The notes: generated by a model not told the origin, from the sequence alone. Positions 1-9,918 are shown, numbered from the stretch's first letter. The stretch: 64,000 nucleotides of DNA from Helichrysum umbraculigerum (GCA_949592205.1 CATIUR010000003.1:79264501-79328500), one strand, 5' to 3'. Translations and numbers: made by a program.

Positions 1-1661
1 TAACTTAGAGTGTAGACGTTTTGTGCTGATCCTCTGGCTGGAGGATATACTGAAGGACCCATGATTGGTTCTGGTGGTGTATTATAAACTCCACTTGTTG
101 TATCAGATGAAGAGGGGAAAGCTTGCTGCTCCTCTTCAATTTTTCTGACAAATTCTTTAAATTCCCTGACCTTTGGGTAATCCAGATTGTCTTCATCCTC
201 ATTTTGTTCTTCTGTAGTATGAAAAATTTGATGTTCATTCTCGCCCTGTTTTTCAGGAAATGATACAAGTTGTATCATTTCTAGCTTTTCTTGCATTTCT
301 TCATTCTCTGATGAATCCAGATCTTCATCCTTGATGATAACTTTTCCTTCCTCTAGGTTACCTTGGTTCAAGTCTTTTTCATAATCATCCCATCCCATCG
401 CAACAATTTGTTCAATAGGTGTTGTTTCTTTAGGACTATCGTAACGAACATAATAGTCCCATTTGCCTGAGTATTCACCTAGTGTTGACCATTTTTCCTT
501 TTTTTGTCTTTTCTTTTTCTTTGGTTTGTTGCCCCGTTTGACTTCATTCAAAGGTTCATCTTCCAATTTTTGCGCCTCCTCTAAACACGCTGGGCAGGAA
601 CATACATCAAAAGGAATATGATGTATTTCTTCTTGTATGCATATGTTAATAAACTGCTCCTCATCTTCTGTTAGGTGACCATTATCATGGATTTCTCTAT
701 CATGTGAGTCAACAGAGAACCTTGGTGGTTGAGGGTTATTACGATATGATCTAAACCTAAGGCTGGTTGATCTGTCTAACCTATGATTAACTTCCACGCT
801 TGCTGGGATTCTGACAGTTATGATTGATGCTGGTTTCAGATTCCAGCTCCTTCCTTCCAAGTCTTCAATACTTCTTCTTTCCCCGGGAATCGCCGTAATT
901 CCGTTGGTGGCAAGATGATCTACAACATTTTCTACACTGTATTCGAAACCAGTATAGCTTGTATTCGAGATTCTTCCAATTAGGCTTATTGTTATTAGAA
1001 GGTTACTTTCTCCTCCCTGCCATTCATCGTAACCATGAGTTTGGATTGCCACTTGGATATGATTGTGAAAATCATCTATACTTAGTACCATGTCAGGTAC
1101 CATATAGATAAGCTGCGTTCCGGCTGATAAATCTACTTCCATGGTTCCGATAATCTGGCGATCATCTCCCCATCTTGTGTCTCGTAAAACAACTAGAGCA
1201 GTTGTTCCTGCTCCTCTTCTGTGAAGTGTATGAAGCCTTATCATGAACATTCCGAGATGAATATGCTGCATGCCTGTTTCTCTGAGCCTTTGATAGCTTT
1301 GAGTGTTGCAAAGCCTTAGGTCTACCTGTGTTTCTCCTACACAGAGTATTCTTTGTTCTGAATAATGCTGATAGACTTGATGCCTTACTGTTTGTCTATT
1401 ATTGCTATATAGAACTTCTGCTGGCACCAACTCTGCTCTTCTTTGTCTTGAGATTTCCAGTTGCCTTTCAGGACTGAGTATTAGTTCAAGATTTTGATTA
1501 TAACCTCTCCCTAATCTTCTTCTTAAGCCTCTGCTGATGTTGTATCGGTTCCTAGCCATTTGCCGGTAACCACGAATTTGATCTTCTTGTGTAGGGAGAT
1601 CTGTTTGAATCTGAGTAGTTGCTGTCCTACTCAGAACACTCGGCCTCTGGTTTGAGTTCAT
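1..1661 (-). CDS. Pararetroviral ORF3 polyprotein, N-terminal part (left copy, runs off window)
   Basis: The frame starts at the ATG at 1661-1659 and stays open to base 1, about 553 codons. The N-terminus is basic and Arg-rich. It is followed by a caulimovirid movement-protein domain (about 1340-650), recognised from its GETQVDLRLCNTQ start and a run of conserved beta-strand segments, then an acidic linker with a CxC-type motif near 600. In this family the movement protein makes plasmodesmal tubules for cell-to-cell spread. The start overlaps the ORF2 stop as ATGA, the usual badnavirus arrangement for leaky-scanning translation. Coat, protease and RT domains would lie left of the window. No stop is seen, in contrast to the right copy, which has two stops in the equivalent stretch. 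Confidence 0.8.
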   Translation of the reverse strand, partial: MNSNQRPSVLSRTATTQIQTDLPTQEDQIRGYRQMARNRYNISRGLRRRLGRGYNQNLELILSPERQLEISRQRRAELVPAEVLYSNNRQTVRHQVYQHYSEQRILCVGETQVDLRLCNTQSYQRLRETGMQHIHLGMFMIRLHTLHRRGAGTTALVVLRDTRWGDDRQIIGTMEVDLSAGTQLIYMVPDMVLSIDDFHNHIQVAIQTHGYDEWQGGESNLLITISLIGRISNTSYTGFEYSVENVVDHLATNGITAIPGERRSIEDLEGRSWNLKPASIITVRIPASVEVNHRLDRSTSLRFRSYRNNPQPPRFSVDSHDREIHDNGHLTEDEEQFINICIQEEIHHIPFDVCSCPACLEEAQKLEDEPLNEVKRGNKPKKKKRQKKEKWSTLGEYSGKWDYYVRYDSPKETTPIEQIVAMGWDDYEKDLNQGNLEEGKVIIKDEDLDSSENEEMQEKLEMIQLVSFPEKQGENEHQIFHTTEEQNEDEDNLDYPKVREFKEFVRKIEEEQQAFPSSSDTTSGVYNTPPEPIMGPSVYPPARGSAQNVYTLS

Positions 1662-2086
1662 TTCTTCTTCTGAGTTTCTTTCTCGTACTCCTCTTTGAAT
1701 ATTCTATTTGGATCCTTGAATACGTAGATTGGTCCTTGCATTGTCTTTGCAGGGGTCTTTCCGTTGATTGTTAAACTGTCTAACCTTTTTGTAAGATTCC
1801 CAATTGAATCTTCTAGGTTATTGGGTTCTTCTGTTCGTTTTCCCAAAGCTTCTACCCCTTGCCGTAATCTTTCAAACTTTTCCTCAAATTCTCCAAACCT
1901 TTGGGCTTGTTTGGTTAGGAGATATATGAGTGTGTTATTTTGTTTTATTATGGCTGAATTTTGGAGGGTAACTGGGGATTTATAATCTGATGGTTTTACA
2001 AATCCGAGTGCAGGTGATTCTATTTCTTCTGTTGCTCTTACTGCTTCCTGGTATTCCAAGCTAGCCCTTTGGTTGGCTAAGCTCAT
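1658..2086 (-). CDS. Pararetroviral ORF2, virion-associated/nucleic-acid-binding protein
   Basis: This is 142 codons from the ATG at 2086-2084 to the TGA at 1660-1658. Its size, its place between ORF1 and ORF3, a predicted coiled-coil middle (heptad-like stretch with EFEEKFERLRQGVEAL) and a Lys-rich tail (ETQKKK) all fit badnavirus ORF2. That protein binds nucleic acid and associates with virions. It overlaps ORF1 as TAATG and ORF3 as ATGA, so the three frames probably share one transcript and are reached by leaky scanning or reinitiation. The frame is intact. Function is inferred from family and position, not from a catalytic motif. Confidence 0.78.
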   Translation of the reverse strand: MSLANQRASLEYQEAVRATEEIESPALGFVKPSDYKSPVTLQNSAIIKQNNTLIYLLTKQAQRFGEFEEKFERLRQGVEALGKRTEEPNNLEDSIGNLTKRLDSLTINGKTPAKTMQGPIYVFKDPNRIFKEEYEKETQKKK

Positions 2087-2547
2087 TAACCAATTAGAGA
2101 CTTAACTTCTTGCAAAAGATGTTCTACCCTTTGGACCTTGGAATTAAGGTCCTCAGATAGCTTCAGCGCCTGTTCTTCAACTAACTTTGGTTGTTGGGCT
2201 ATTTCGGTAACAAGATTTAGAACTTGTTTCTTGGTGATGGGTTTTATTTCCTGGATTTCGATTGAAATTTGTTTGAAACTTTTCGTGGTTTCACTCTGAG
2301 TTTTTCTCAAGTTTTCCTCACACTTTTCTAATCGGTGGCTTAAATTTTCAAGACTTTGACTAATTTGATGAAAACTTTTGATAGAAATTTTTGCAAATAA
2401 AATTAATTTATCATAAATACAAGAGACGTTATTATGGATTTCAGAAAGTGATGGTTTTTGACTGTCAGACAGATTTAAAAATTCAAGGTTAGCGGTACGG
2501 GAATGATCATACCAATCCTTTATTGTTTGCTCGAAACGATCGGTCAT
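2086..2547 (-). CDS. Pararetroviral ORF1 (badnavirus P1-like)
   Basis: This is 153 codons from the ATG at 2547-2545 (MTDRFEQTIKDWYDHS) to a TAA that overlaps the ORF2 start. The frame is open further upstream to a TTG near 2601, but the ATG is the sensible start. Near the N-terminus, W-Y and the Leu/Asn spacing resemble the badnavirus ORF1 family. The rest is helical and coiled-coil-like (SLENLSHRLEKCEENLR). ORF1 proteins are poorly understood and virion-associated in some badnaviruses. It lies about 330 nt downstream of the primer-binding site, as expected for the first ORF after the leader. The frame is intact. Confidence 0.75.
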   Translation of the reverse strand: MTDRFEQTIKDWYDHSRTANLEFLNLSDSQKPSLSEIHNNVSCIYDKLILFAKISIKSFHQISQSLENLSHRLEKCEENLRKTQSETTKSFKQISIEIQEIKPITKKQVLNLVTEIAQQPKLVEEQALKLSEDLNSKVQRVEHLLQEVKSLIG

Positions 2548-2876
2548 AGAAAAACTTTTACTTATTTCTTTTACAAAAACTAGCTTACCAAGCTTTACCA
2601 ATCCCGTTAGTAGATACCAATCCTTTAAGCCAATCCCTTACTCAGCTTTCCCACAACTTACCTTCTTTAGGCTTTCACACGGTACTTGGCCTTTTGTAAG
2701 GGGACATAAAGGGATATTTTTCACAGGGATAAAGGAATAAACTAATTTTTGCCTTTGAAATAAGTGAAGGTTTTAAAATTTTTAACCTTAAGCAAGCAAT
2801 ATTGGACTAATATAATTATAACCCTTCCGTTAACCCTGAATAGGAGGATTAGCCTTCCATTAAAGCTTTGTTTCAA
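2548..2876 (-). other. Pararetroviral leader between primer site and ORF1
   Basis: Non-coding, with short open stretches only. It lies between the tRNA-Met primer site and the ORF1 ATG. Caulimovirid leaders usually contain small upstream ORFs and a large hairpin; no convincing hairpin could be defined by eye here. Confidence 0.5.
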
Positions 2877-2888
2877 GCTCTGATACCA
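2877..2888 (-). other. Primer-binding site for initiator tRNA-Met (pararetrovirus)
   Basis: Read on the minus strand this is TGGTATCAGAGC, complementary to the 3' end of plant initiator tRNA-Met and the standard minus-strand primer site of Caulimoviridae. It lies between the promoter and ORF1, as in exogenous viruses. The 416-bp promoter repeat ends only 2 nt away (2891). Confidence 0.92.
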
Positions 2889-3049
2889 AAGGATTTGTCC
2901 CAATTAAATTAAATTAAATTGGATCAAATTGCTTCTGTATCAGTACAAAGTAGAAACTGAAATACAGAAAACTTAAATAATTAAAAGGAAACTAAGTAAT
3001 TAAAAAAAAAAAAAAGACAAGTAACAAGATTTTGTAAATAAGCACACCT

Positions 3050-3068
3050 TTTATTAAAGGGATTTATT
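3050..3068 (-). terminator. Pararetroviral polyadenylation signals
   Basis: Two AATAAA motifs on the minus strand (3068-3063 and 3055-3050), about 65-85 nt after the TATA box. In Caulimoviridae the poly(A) signal lies just downstream of the start site and is skipped on the first pass, giving terminally redundant RNA. The equivalent positions in copy b are near 3460-3480. Confidence 0.6.
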
Positions 3069-3132
3069 TTTAGTACAAGTGAGAGAGAAGTGTATGTGAC
3101 TTCGATGCCTCTCGATGATGAAAATAAACAAA

Positions 3133-3203
3133 CTTATATAGGCGAAATGGGATGGAATATGCCATCAGATATTCACCAATGATACAGACTTTACAAGACG
3201 TCA
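3133..3203 (-). promoter_or_regulatory. Pararetroviral pregenomic-RNA promoter, copy a
   Basis: On the minus strand, TTGACGTC (as-1-like/CRE-like, 3197-3203) is followed about 57 nt later by a TATA box TATATAAG (3140-3133). This is the layout of the 35S-type promoter. Transcription would start near 3105. Confidence 0.75.
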
Positions 3204-3306
3204 AAATAAAGGGCCTACAAGCTTTAATACATGGCCAACATCTTTTGACAAACTTATTCAATTATTTGGCACACTTATTAGAAAACGATAATTAAACATC
3301 CATCAT

Positions 3307-3715
3307 GGATTTGTCCCAATTAAATTAAATTAAATTGGATCAAATTGCTGTTGTATCAGTACAAAGTAGAAACTGAAATACAGAAAACTTAAATAATTAA
3401 AAGGAAACTAAGTAATTAAAAAAAGACAAGTAACAAGATTTTGTAAATAAGCACACCTTTTATTATAGGGATTTATTTTTAGTACAAGAGTGAGAGAAGT
3501 GTATGTGACTTCGATGCCTCTCGATGATGAAAATAAACAAACTTATATAGGCGAAATGGGATGGAATATGCCATCAGATATTCGCCAATAATACAGACTT
3601 TACAAGACGTCAAAATAAAGGGCCTACAAGCTTTAATACATGGCCAACATCTTTTGACAAACTTATTCAATTATTTGGCACACTTATTAGAAAACGATAA
3701 TTAAACATCCATCAT
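3307..3715 (-). repeat. Promoter-containing direct repeat, copy b
   Basis: Second tandem copy of the unit at 2891-3306, carrying the same TGACGTC, TATA and AATAAA motifs. On the minus strand it lies upstream of copy a, so the integrant has two promoters in series ahead of ORF1. It is followed on the right by about 90 bp of non-repeated intergenic sequence before the ORF3 end. Confidence 0.9.
3542..3612 (-). promoter_or_regulatory. Pararetroviral pregenomic-RNA promoter, copy b
   Basis: Same arrangement as copy a: TGACGTC at 3606-3612 and TATATAAG at 3549-3542. No damaging change is visible in either core motif. Confidence 0.72.
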
Positions 3716-3807
3716 GGACCACACCTGCCAATCTTTTCACAACTTTAAGGCTTAATAAATAGATACTGCCAAATTCGCCAGAGAGATTCCACCACGCTTT
3801 CGGCTAA

Positions 3808-5478
3808 TTATAAGCATGCTCGTCGATAAACATTATCAGGTGGGGGCCATTCTTTGTCCACTAACCATAATGCGTTGCTCCATACGTCATCTCTTAATAA
3901 TTTACCATCTCTGTTGCTTTTGGGCTTAGATGTTGATGCGGCCCAACTCGTTGCATAGGGCTTCAATTTCGACAAGTAGTCTTCGGGCTTCTTGGTTTTG
4001 TTTTTTGATTTCGGGCCAATGATCTCCCCAGTAGTTATCTCTTGTGGCTTTTGCAACACAGACTTGGGCTTTGAAATCCAATATTGCTTGGAGATTTCGC
4101 ATTGCTGTAACTGTTTCCTTTGCTGCTCCTCGTTCCAGTTGTTGTGCAACTCCAGTGAGTATATTTGCTTCCCCTGAAGGTATTGGTGTGGTGTTTGCTT
4201 TGATTTGGTAGTGCCTGTAGAGAGCTCCTGGTTCTTGGAATGAGAATGATCCTTGATATATTCTTGGCAATGGTGTGAAATCTGGGTTATTTGTTCGTAA
4301 CCATTCCTCTCGTTCCTTGACTGCGCGACTTCGTCTAATAACTCCTCTGTTATTGCTAGACTCTTCATCAGAATTCCTGTTGCTTGTTCTGTACATCCTG
4401 CAAAACAAAGATTTACTAACCTTGATAATGAGTCAGCAAAAATATTTTGTTTTCCATCAATATGCTCAATATTGATTTTGACTCCTGTTCCGGTTATGAT
4501 GTCAGCAAATTTAAGCCATCGAACCCTAGATGCTTTATTGCTATTAGTTTTGTTGTAAAAACTAATAATTGCTTGGCAATCCGTTCTTAGGGTTATCTCC
4601 TTTTGATCAAGGTAATATATCTTCAATTTTTCCAGAGAATTGATGCATGCATTTATTTCGGCATCAATTATTGATTGCATTACTTTGAATTTTCCGCTGG
4701 CGTATGCACGGATCTTTTCTTCTTTTCTGGGATCTTCCTTCTTTTTCTTCCACTTACAAATTCCACCCCAACCTTCCATGCATCCATCTGTTTCAATGAT
4801 GATGTATGACTCCTCCGGTGGTATCTGTAAATCCGGTAGTGCCTTAACCTTTTCTTTGATTTTTCTGACTATAGCATAGTCAGAAGGCTTCATTCGTTTA
4901 TCTCCATGGGGGTTAGTTTTCTCATAAAGGGGGCCTAACAATAAACTAAGCTTTGGAATATAATTCCTAGCATAGTATAATATTCCCAGAAATGATCTTA
5001 AGCCTGCCTTTGTTTTAAGCTTTTCTTCATCAAAGTCACATATTCTTTTGATTATATGTGGTTGTAACTTTATCTTGTTTTCTCCAATTATTGCTCTCAG
5101 GAATTCAACTTCTGGGACAGCTACCTTCATCTTTGTTGGAGAAAGTATTAACCCCTTTTCCTTACAAATGTTGAGCATAACCTTTAGATGCCTTTCATGA
5201 TCTACTTCATTCTTTGAGAAAACGAGGATATCATCTATGTATACTGCAATGAACTCTTCAGTTCCTCTGAAGCACTTATCCATTTTTCTCTGAAACACTG
5301 CTGGTGCATTTTTAAGTTCAAATGGCATTACTAGCCATTCATAAAGTCCTCCTGGTGCTAGGAATGCTATCCAGGGTATTGATTCTTCAGCCATAGCAAC
5401 TTGATGGAATTCTGACTTAAGATCAAATTTTGAAAAGACTTTGGCATTTCCTATTCTCTTTAGGAGTGCATTGATTCC
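3808..5478 (-). pseudogene. Pararetroviral ORF3 block: reverse transcriptase and RNase H (right copy)
   Basis: This is the 3' part of the right-copy polyprotein. It holds RT with the YIDDILVFS catalytic motif (5241-5215) and RNase H with an ETDG first aspartate, an AEINA helix, an RTDCQA motif and a final ADSLSR (about 4880-4410). The frame then stays open for about 190 further codons to a stop at 3808; this Lys/Gln-rich tail overlaps the ORF4-like frame. It joins the upstream block through a 1-nt frameshift near 5478, so the first dozen codons of the open frame starting at 5514 are out of frame with the protein. Two RT glycines in conserved positions are Glu (SEFHQ, FELKN). It is non-functional as it stands. 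Confidence 0.85.
3926..4396 (-). CDS. ORF4-like frame after RNase H, with adjacent splice acceptor
   Basis: This is 156 codons from the ATG at 4396-4394, in a different frame from and overlapping the polyprotein tail. On the minus strand the ATG directly follows a T-rich tract and GCAG|G (intron end 4398), a near-ideal plant splice acceptor. The product is hydrophilic, with an Arg/Glu-rich N-terminus and a helical C-terminus (QEARRLLVEIEALCNEL), and shows no catalytic motif I recognise. Tungrovirus has an extra ORF after the polyprotein, made from a spliced RNA; position and acceptor suggest the same design here. Sequence similarity to that protein could not be tested. Alternatively only the overlapping polyprotein tail is real and this frame is open by chance. 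Confidence 0.5.
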   Translation of the reverse strand: MYRTSNRNSDEESSNNRGVIRRSRAVKEREEWLRTNNPDFTPLPRIYQGSFSFQEPGALYRHYQIKANTTPIPSGEANILTGVAQQLERGAAKETVTAMRNLQAILDFKAQVCVAKATRDNYWGDHWPEIKKQNQEARRLLVEIEALCNELGRINI

Positions 5479-5557
5479 ATGGTAATGAATACTGGTCTTT
5501 ATAGGTGTTGTCATTCAGAGTTTTGTAATTGAACACCATTCTTTTTTTTCCTTTCAT

Positions 5558-6256
5558 TTATGTACCAGTGACTGGATCAATAATTGTTCCTGAATTGACA
5601 ATCATGGCCATTGTACGATGTCTGCTTTTGCTTAGCCTGATCACTCCTAGTTTGAGTAGTGCATCTATATGTTTCTTAAAAGATGCCTCTAAGGCTGGGG
5701 TAACATGCTTTAATGGTTTATCTTGTATTGTGATATCAGGATTTATGATATCAAGTTTACAAGTTTCACCATTCTTTTTCCAGTGCTTCAAAGGTTCTTC
5801 CCCAATGTACCCTTGTTCTTTTAGGTTTTTAAGGATAGGCTTGAACCTCTCCTTTATTCTTTCCGCATCCTCTTTTGAAAAGAACACCTTTTCTTGTAGC
5901 TCTTGATAGAATTCTTCATCAATTTCTAATTCTTCCAAAGCTGCTGCTGCTACCTCTGTCGATGGTGATGTTTTTATTCTGGTAACCTTTTTGTATAAGG
6001 TTATCTCGTCTCCTTCAATTCTTATTCCACCATTCATTGATCTTGTGAAGTTAGTTCCAATCAGCATATCAATACCATCTCCTGTTCTCATCTCTAGGGC
6101 AAATATTAATGGTATTCGAAATTTATTTCCTTCTATCCTGAAATTTCCCGCCTTTATCCTTTGATTTGTTGATTGCCTTGAATTGAGGCCATTAAAATAA
6201 ATGACCTTGTTCATTTCTTCCAGCGCCTCAGTGGGTACTGATAATTTATTGATGCA
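5558..6256 (-). pseudogene. Pararetroviral ORF3 block: protease remainder and RT N-terminus (right copy)
   Basis: This block continues the reading frame left of the stop at 6257-6259. It covers the rest of the aspartic protease (folds around IPLIFALEM and MLIGTNF) and the linker into RT (HVTPALEASFKKHIDALLKLGVIR, ending near the conserved IDPVTG). It ends in a TAA at 5560-5558. Another frameshift follows near 5478. The stop at 5558 replaces a sense codon in a stretch that is conserved in the family. Confidence 0.8.
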
Positions 6257-7720
6257 TCACGATGTTGCCCCAGTGTCAATAATGGCTTTTACTTTGAAAA
6301 GCCTAATGCCAGGTATATCGAATTCTACCTCAACATTATAAAGCTGATTATTGACTTTTCTTATCTTTTGTTGCTCAGCACCACCTTCTGTTTTCATGGT
6401 GATTTGAACTTCATCTTCAATCAAGGCCTTTACTTGTTGTTTCCCTAAAGGTTGAAACACTTCATCAAAGCCCATTTTTCCTTGTAGGTATTCATTTTCT
6501 TGCTGAAGATCTTTAATTTGGACCTCCATTTTTGCTATTTGGGCTTCCCACTGTTTGCTTAGTTGAGTTTCTATAGCCTTTCTCCATTCTGAGTGATCCG
6601 TGGTTTGCTGGATTTGAGCCTTCATGGATTCTGTAACTTTTAACATTTCGTTTAAGTCATCCATTAGCTCTTGTTTTTCCTTAGCCCATTTTTCTTTCTC
6701 CTCTTGAGCCTTTCTTTTTTCTTCCTCCAACAGGTTTTTCAGTCCCTGTTCTTTGATTTTCCATTCAGCAGCCTCTTTTGCTGAACCCACAATAGCTTGT
6801 TCCCATTCATTATCCTTTTGAATAAGCATTTTCCATACATGATTCATCTGCTCTTCCTTCTGCATGATTTCTGTCTCCTTGTTCCTCTTAACTGATACTG
6901 TCTTCTTTAGGTAATATGGAGCACATAGTGCACATGCAGTCAGTTTACACTTTGGGCAGTGTATTCTGGACATATTTGTGGTAGCAATTCCACAGAAATG
7001 ACAGACAGTGTAATTTGTCATTTCATTTTCTTGCCACTCATGTACGCAGTTTTTACTTTGCACCGGGAGTTCTTTGTTTGGTCTCCATGAACCTGCTTCT
7101 TGGACTCTTCTATGTATATCTTCTTGATTTTCTGGATGAAACATGTAGCATAACTCTTCATTTTCCTGTATTAGAACAAATGCATTTTCATCCAAGGGAG
7201 ATTCTTCAACCATTGCACCAATATTCATCAAGGTTGATCCTCCTTCCCCTTCGGAGATACTATAAATAGTATCTTGATCACTGACATCAGCTGAAACTAT
7301 ATCCCAGTCTTCTTTGAGATCTAGGTTATCAATTACAGCTCTCCTTGCCATATTTCCAGTTTGACTTCTACAGTCTCTAGCAAAATGCCCTTCTCTTCCA
7401 CAAATATAACATTTACATGTGCTAACTCTTCCTCGATCATCCTTGTACTTTCTTTTGAACACTTTGACATGTGTCTTGTGAGGTTTTCCTTTGTAGCTTC
7501 TTGATCTACGCACACCATACTTCTTTCCTGATTTGTAATAACCAGGAATTGGTATAGTAGAACAAAGGGATAAGTCCCTTAGTTCTTTTTGCAAGGCTGC
7601 TTCTGTACACATTTCCGAGATATAAGTATGTGTGAACTTGATTGCAGGTAGTATACCTGCAGTTAGTCCTGGATACTTATTTTTGAATGCTTCTTCAATC
7701 TTCTTTGAAAGTACAGGGGT
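6257..7720 (-). pseudogene. Pararetroviral ORF3 block: coat-protein C-terminus, zinc fingers, protease active site (right copy)
   Basis: In order this holds the end of the coat protein, a CX2CX4HX4C zinc knuckle (CYICGREGHFARDC, about 7412-7371), an acidic stretch, and a second Cys cluster (CHFCG...CPKCKLTACALC, about 7000-6900) that is typical of badnaviruses. After these come a long Lys/Glu coiled coil (about 6850-6480) and the protease active site IDTGATS, cut by a TGA at 6259-6257. It joins the previous block through a 1-nt frameshift near 7715-7730. Zinc knuckle and DTGA are intact. An 82-bp piece of this block (7025-7106) has been copied to 9919-10000. Confidence 0.85.
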
Positions 7721-9552
7721 AGCTTTGTGAAGAACTTATCAGTTGTGGCTGGAAAGAACAGTCTTCCCGATTTGCATGCTAGAATTTTGAATTCATTTAA
7801 GAATTTCCAGAGATCTTTTGTGTTTTCACATGTAAGCCTTTCCAAATCTCTATAGGCTCTGTCTTGTTCTTCAGTTGATCCCCTATACGGATCTTCCATG
7901 AGAATTATTTGCCATATTTGAGATGTTATATTTTGAGGGTCATCATCCATTGCTTCAAGTGAGGTATAAGCATCTGGATAAGTTGTTCTCCACTGTTGCC
8001 ACATCTTCTTTTCATTTTCTCCGAGAAGGTTCTCGACGAAAGTCAGTTTTGCCTTGTTATCTGACCAAGTGGTATCATTTAACATATTGATGGTTATTGA
8101 TTCCCACCTTGAGATTACATCTGGCCACAAGCCTGGGTCTGACGGTAATACAAGCATCGCTCCAGTGCTTAACATGGCTGATGGTAGCGTCCACTGAGAA
8201 TTGTAGTACCTTCCAAATTCTCCCTTAAAATAATTTCTTTCATTTGGAAATTGATAACTTGGAGTGTAGACGTTTTGTGCTGATCCTCTGGCTGGAGGAT
8301 ATACTGAAGGACCCATGATTGGTTCTGGTGGTGTATTATAAACTCCACTTGTTGTATCAGATGAAGAGGGGAAAGCTTGCTGCTCCTCTTCAATTTTTCT
8401 GACAAATTCTTTAAATTCCCTGACCTTTGGGTAATCCAGATTGTCTTCATCCTCATTTTGTTCTTCTGTAGTATGAAAAATTTGATGTTCATTCTCGCCC
8501 TGTTTTTCAGGAAATGATACAAGTTGTATCATTTCTAGCTTTTCTTGCATTTCTTCATTCTCTGATGAATCCAGATCTTCATCCTTGATGATAACTTTTC
8601 CTTCCTCTAGGTTACCTTGGTTCAAGTCTTTTTCATAATCATCCCATCCCATCGCAACAATTTGTTCAATAGGTGTTGTTTCTTTAGGACTATCGTAACG
8701 AACATAATAGTCCCATTTGCCTGAGTATTCACCTAGTGTTGACCATTTTTCCTTTTTTTGTCTTTTCTTTTTCTTTGGTTTGTTGCCCCGTTTGACTTCA
8801 TTCAAAGGTTCATCTTCCAATTTTTGCGCCTCCTCTAAACACGCTGGGCAGGAACATACATCAAAAGGAATATGATGTATTTCTTCTTGTATGCATATGT
8901 TAATAAACTGCTCCTCATCTTCTGTTAGGTGACCATTATCATGGATTTCTCTATCATGTGAGTCAACAGAGAACCTTGGTGGTTGAGGGTTATTACGATA
9001 TGATCTAAACCTAAGGCTGGTTGATCTGTCTAACCTATGATTAACTTCCACGCTTGCTGGGATTCTGACAGTTATGATTGATGCTGGTTTCAGATTCCAG
9101 CTCCTTCCTTCCAAGTCTTCAATACTTCTTCTTTCCCCGGGAATCGCCGTAATTCCGTTGGTGGCAAGATGATCTACAACATTTTCTACACTGTATTCGA
9201 AACCAGTATAGCTTGTATTCGAGATTCTTCCAATTAGGCTTATTGTTATTAGAAGGTTACTTTCTCCTCCCTGCCATTCATCGTAACCATGAGTTTGGAT
9301 TGCCACTTGGATATGATTGTGAAAATCATCTATACTTAGTACCATGTCAGGTACCATATAGATAAGCTGCGTTCCGGCTGATAAATCTACTTCCATGGTT
9401 CCGATAATCTGGCGATCATCTCCCCATCTTGTGTCTTGTAAAACAACTAGAGCAGTTGTTCCTGCTCCTCTTCTGTGAAGTGTATGAAGCCTTATCATGA
9501 ACATTCCGAGATGAATATGCTGCATGCATGTTTCTCTGAGCCTTTGATAGCT
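7663..9552 (-). pseudogene. Pararetroviral ORF3 block: movement protein and coat-protein core (right copy)
   Basis: The open stretch after the stop at 9553-9555 covers most of the movement-protein domain, the acidic linker with a CSCPAC motif, a Pro-rich stretch, and the coat-protein core (W- and Y-rich, with SGRLFFPATTDKFF near the end). The in-frame ATG is at 9525. It ends at 7663 after running out of frame past an indel near 7715-7730. It is almost identical to the left copy where both are present. Confidence 0.85.
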
Positions 9553-9603
9553 TTAAGTGTTGCAAAGCCTTAGGTCTACCTGTGTTTCTCCTACACAGAG
9601 TAT

Positions 9604-9915
9604 TCAATGTTCTGAATAATGCTGATAGACTTGATGCCTTACTGTTTGTCTATTATTGCTATATAGAACTTCTGCTGGCACCAACTCTGCTCTTCTTTGT
9701 CTTGAGATTTCCAGTTGCCTTTCAGGACTGAGTATTAGTTCAAGATTTTGATTATAACCTCTCCCTAATCTTCTTCTTAAGCCTCTGCTGATGTTGTATC
9801 GGTTCCTAGCCATTTGCCGGTAACCACGAATTTGATCTTCTTGTGTAGGGAGATCTGTTTGAATCTGAGTAGTTGTTGTCCTACTCAGAACACTCGGCCT
9901 CTGGTTTGAGTTCAT
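9604..9915 (-). pseudogene. Pararetroviral ORF3 N-terminus (right copy)
   Basis: Starts at the ORF3 ATG (9915-9913) and runs to a TGA at 9606-9604; a second in-frame stop (TAA, 9555-9553) follows. The left copy has sense codons at both sites, so these are local mutations of this copy. Upstream of the ATG the frame is open into 82 bp copied from the coat region and then into transposon sequence, so the open frame 9604-10068 is a chance fusion. Confidence 0.8.
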
Positions 9916-9918
9916 TTC

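Larger units (their letters stand above)
2891..3306 (-). repeat. Promoter-containing direct repeat, copy a (next to primer site)
   Basis: This is a 416-bp unit repeated directly at 3307-3715 with few differences: a longer poly-A run near 3002 and single changes. It contains a TGACGTC element, a TATA box, two AATAAA-type signals and an AT-rich end that stops 2 nt before the primer-binding site. The layout is therefore like an LTR followed by its PBS. A 63-codon frame across it is only a by-product of the promoter sequence. Confidence 0.9.

Noticed and set aside
3070..3670. Two nearly identical 63-codon minus frames (3070-3261, 3479-3670)
   Set aside because: They lie in the duplicated viral promoter and span its TATA and TGACGTC motifs; duplication of the DNA explains their similarity.
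3808..4410. RNase H tail assigned as a separate domain
   Set aside because: The Lys/Gln-rich tail has no motif I recognise; it may be polyprotein C-terminus or the shadow of the overlapping ORF4-like frame.
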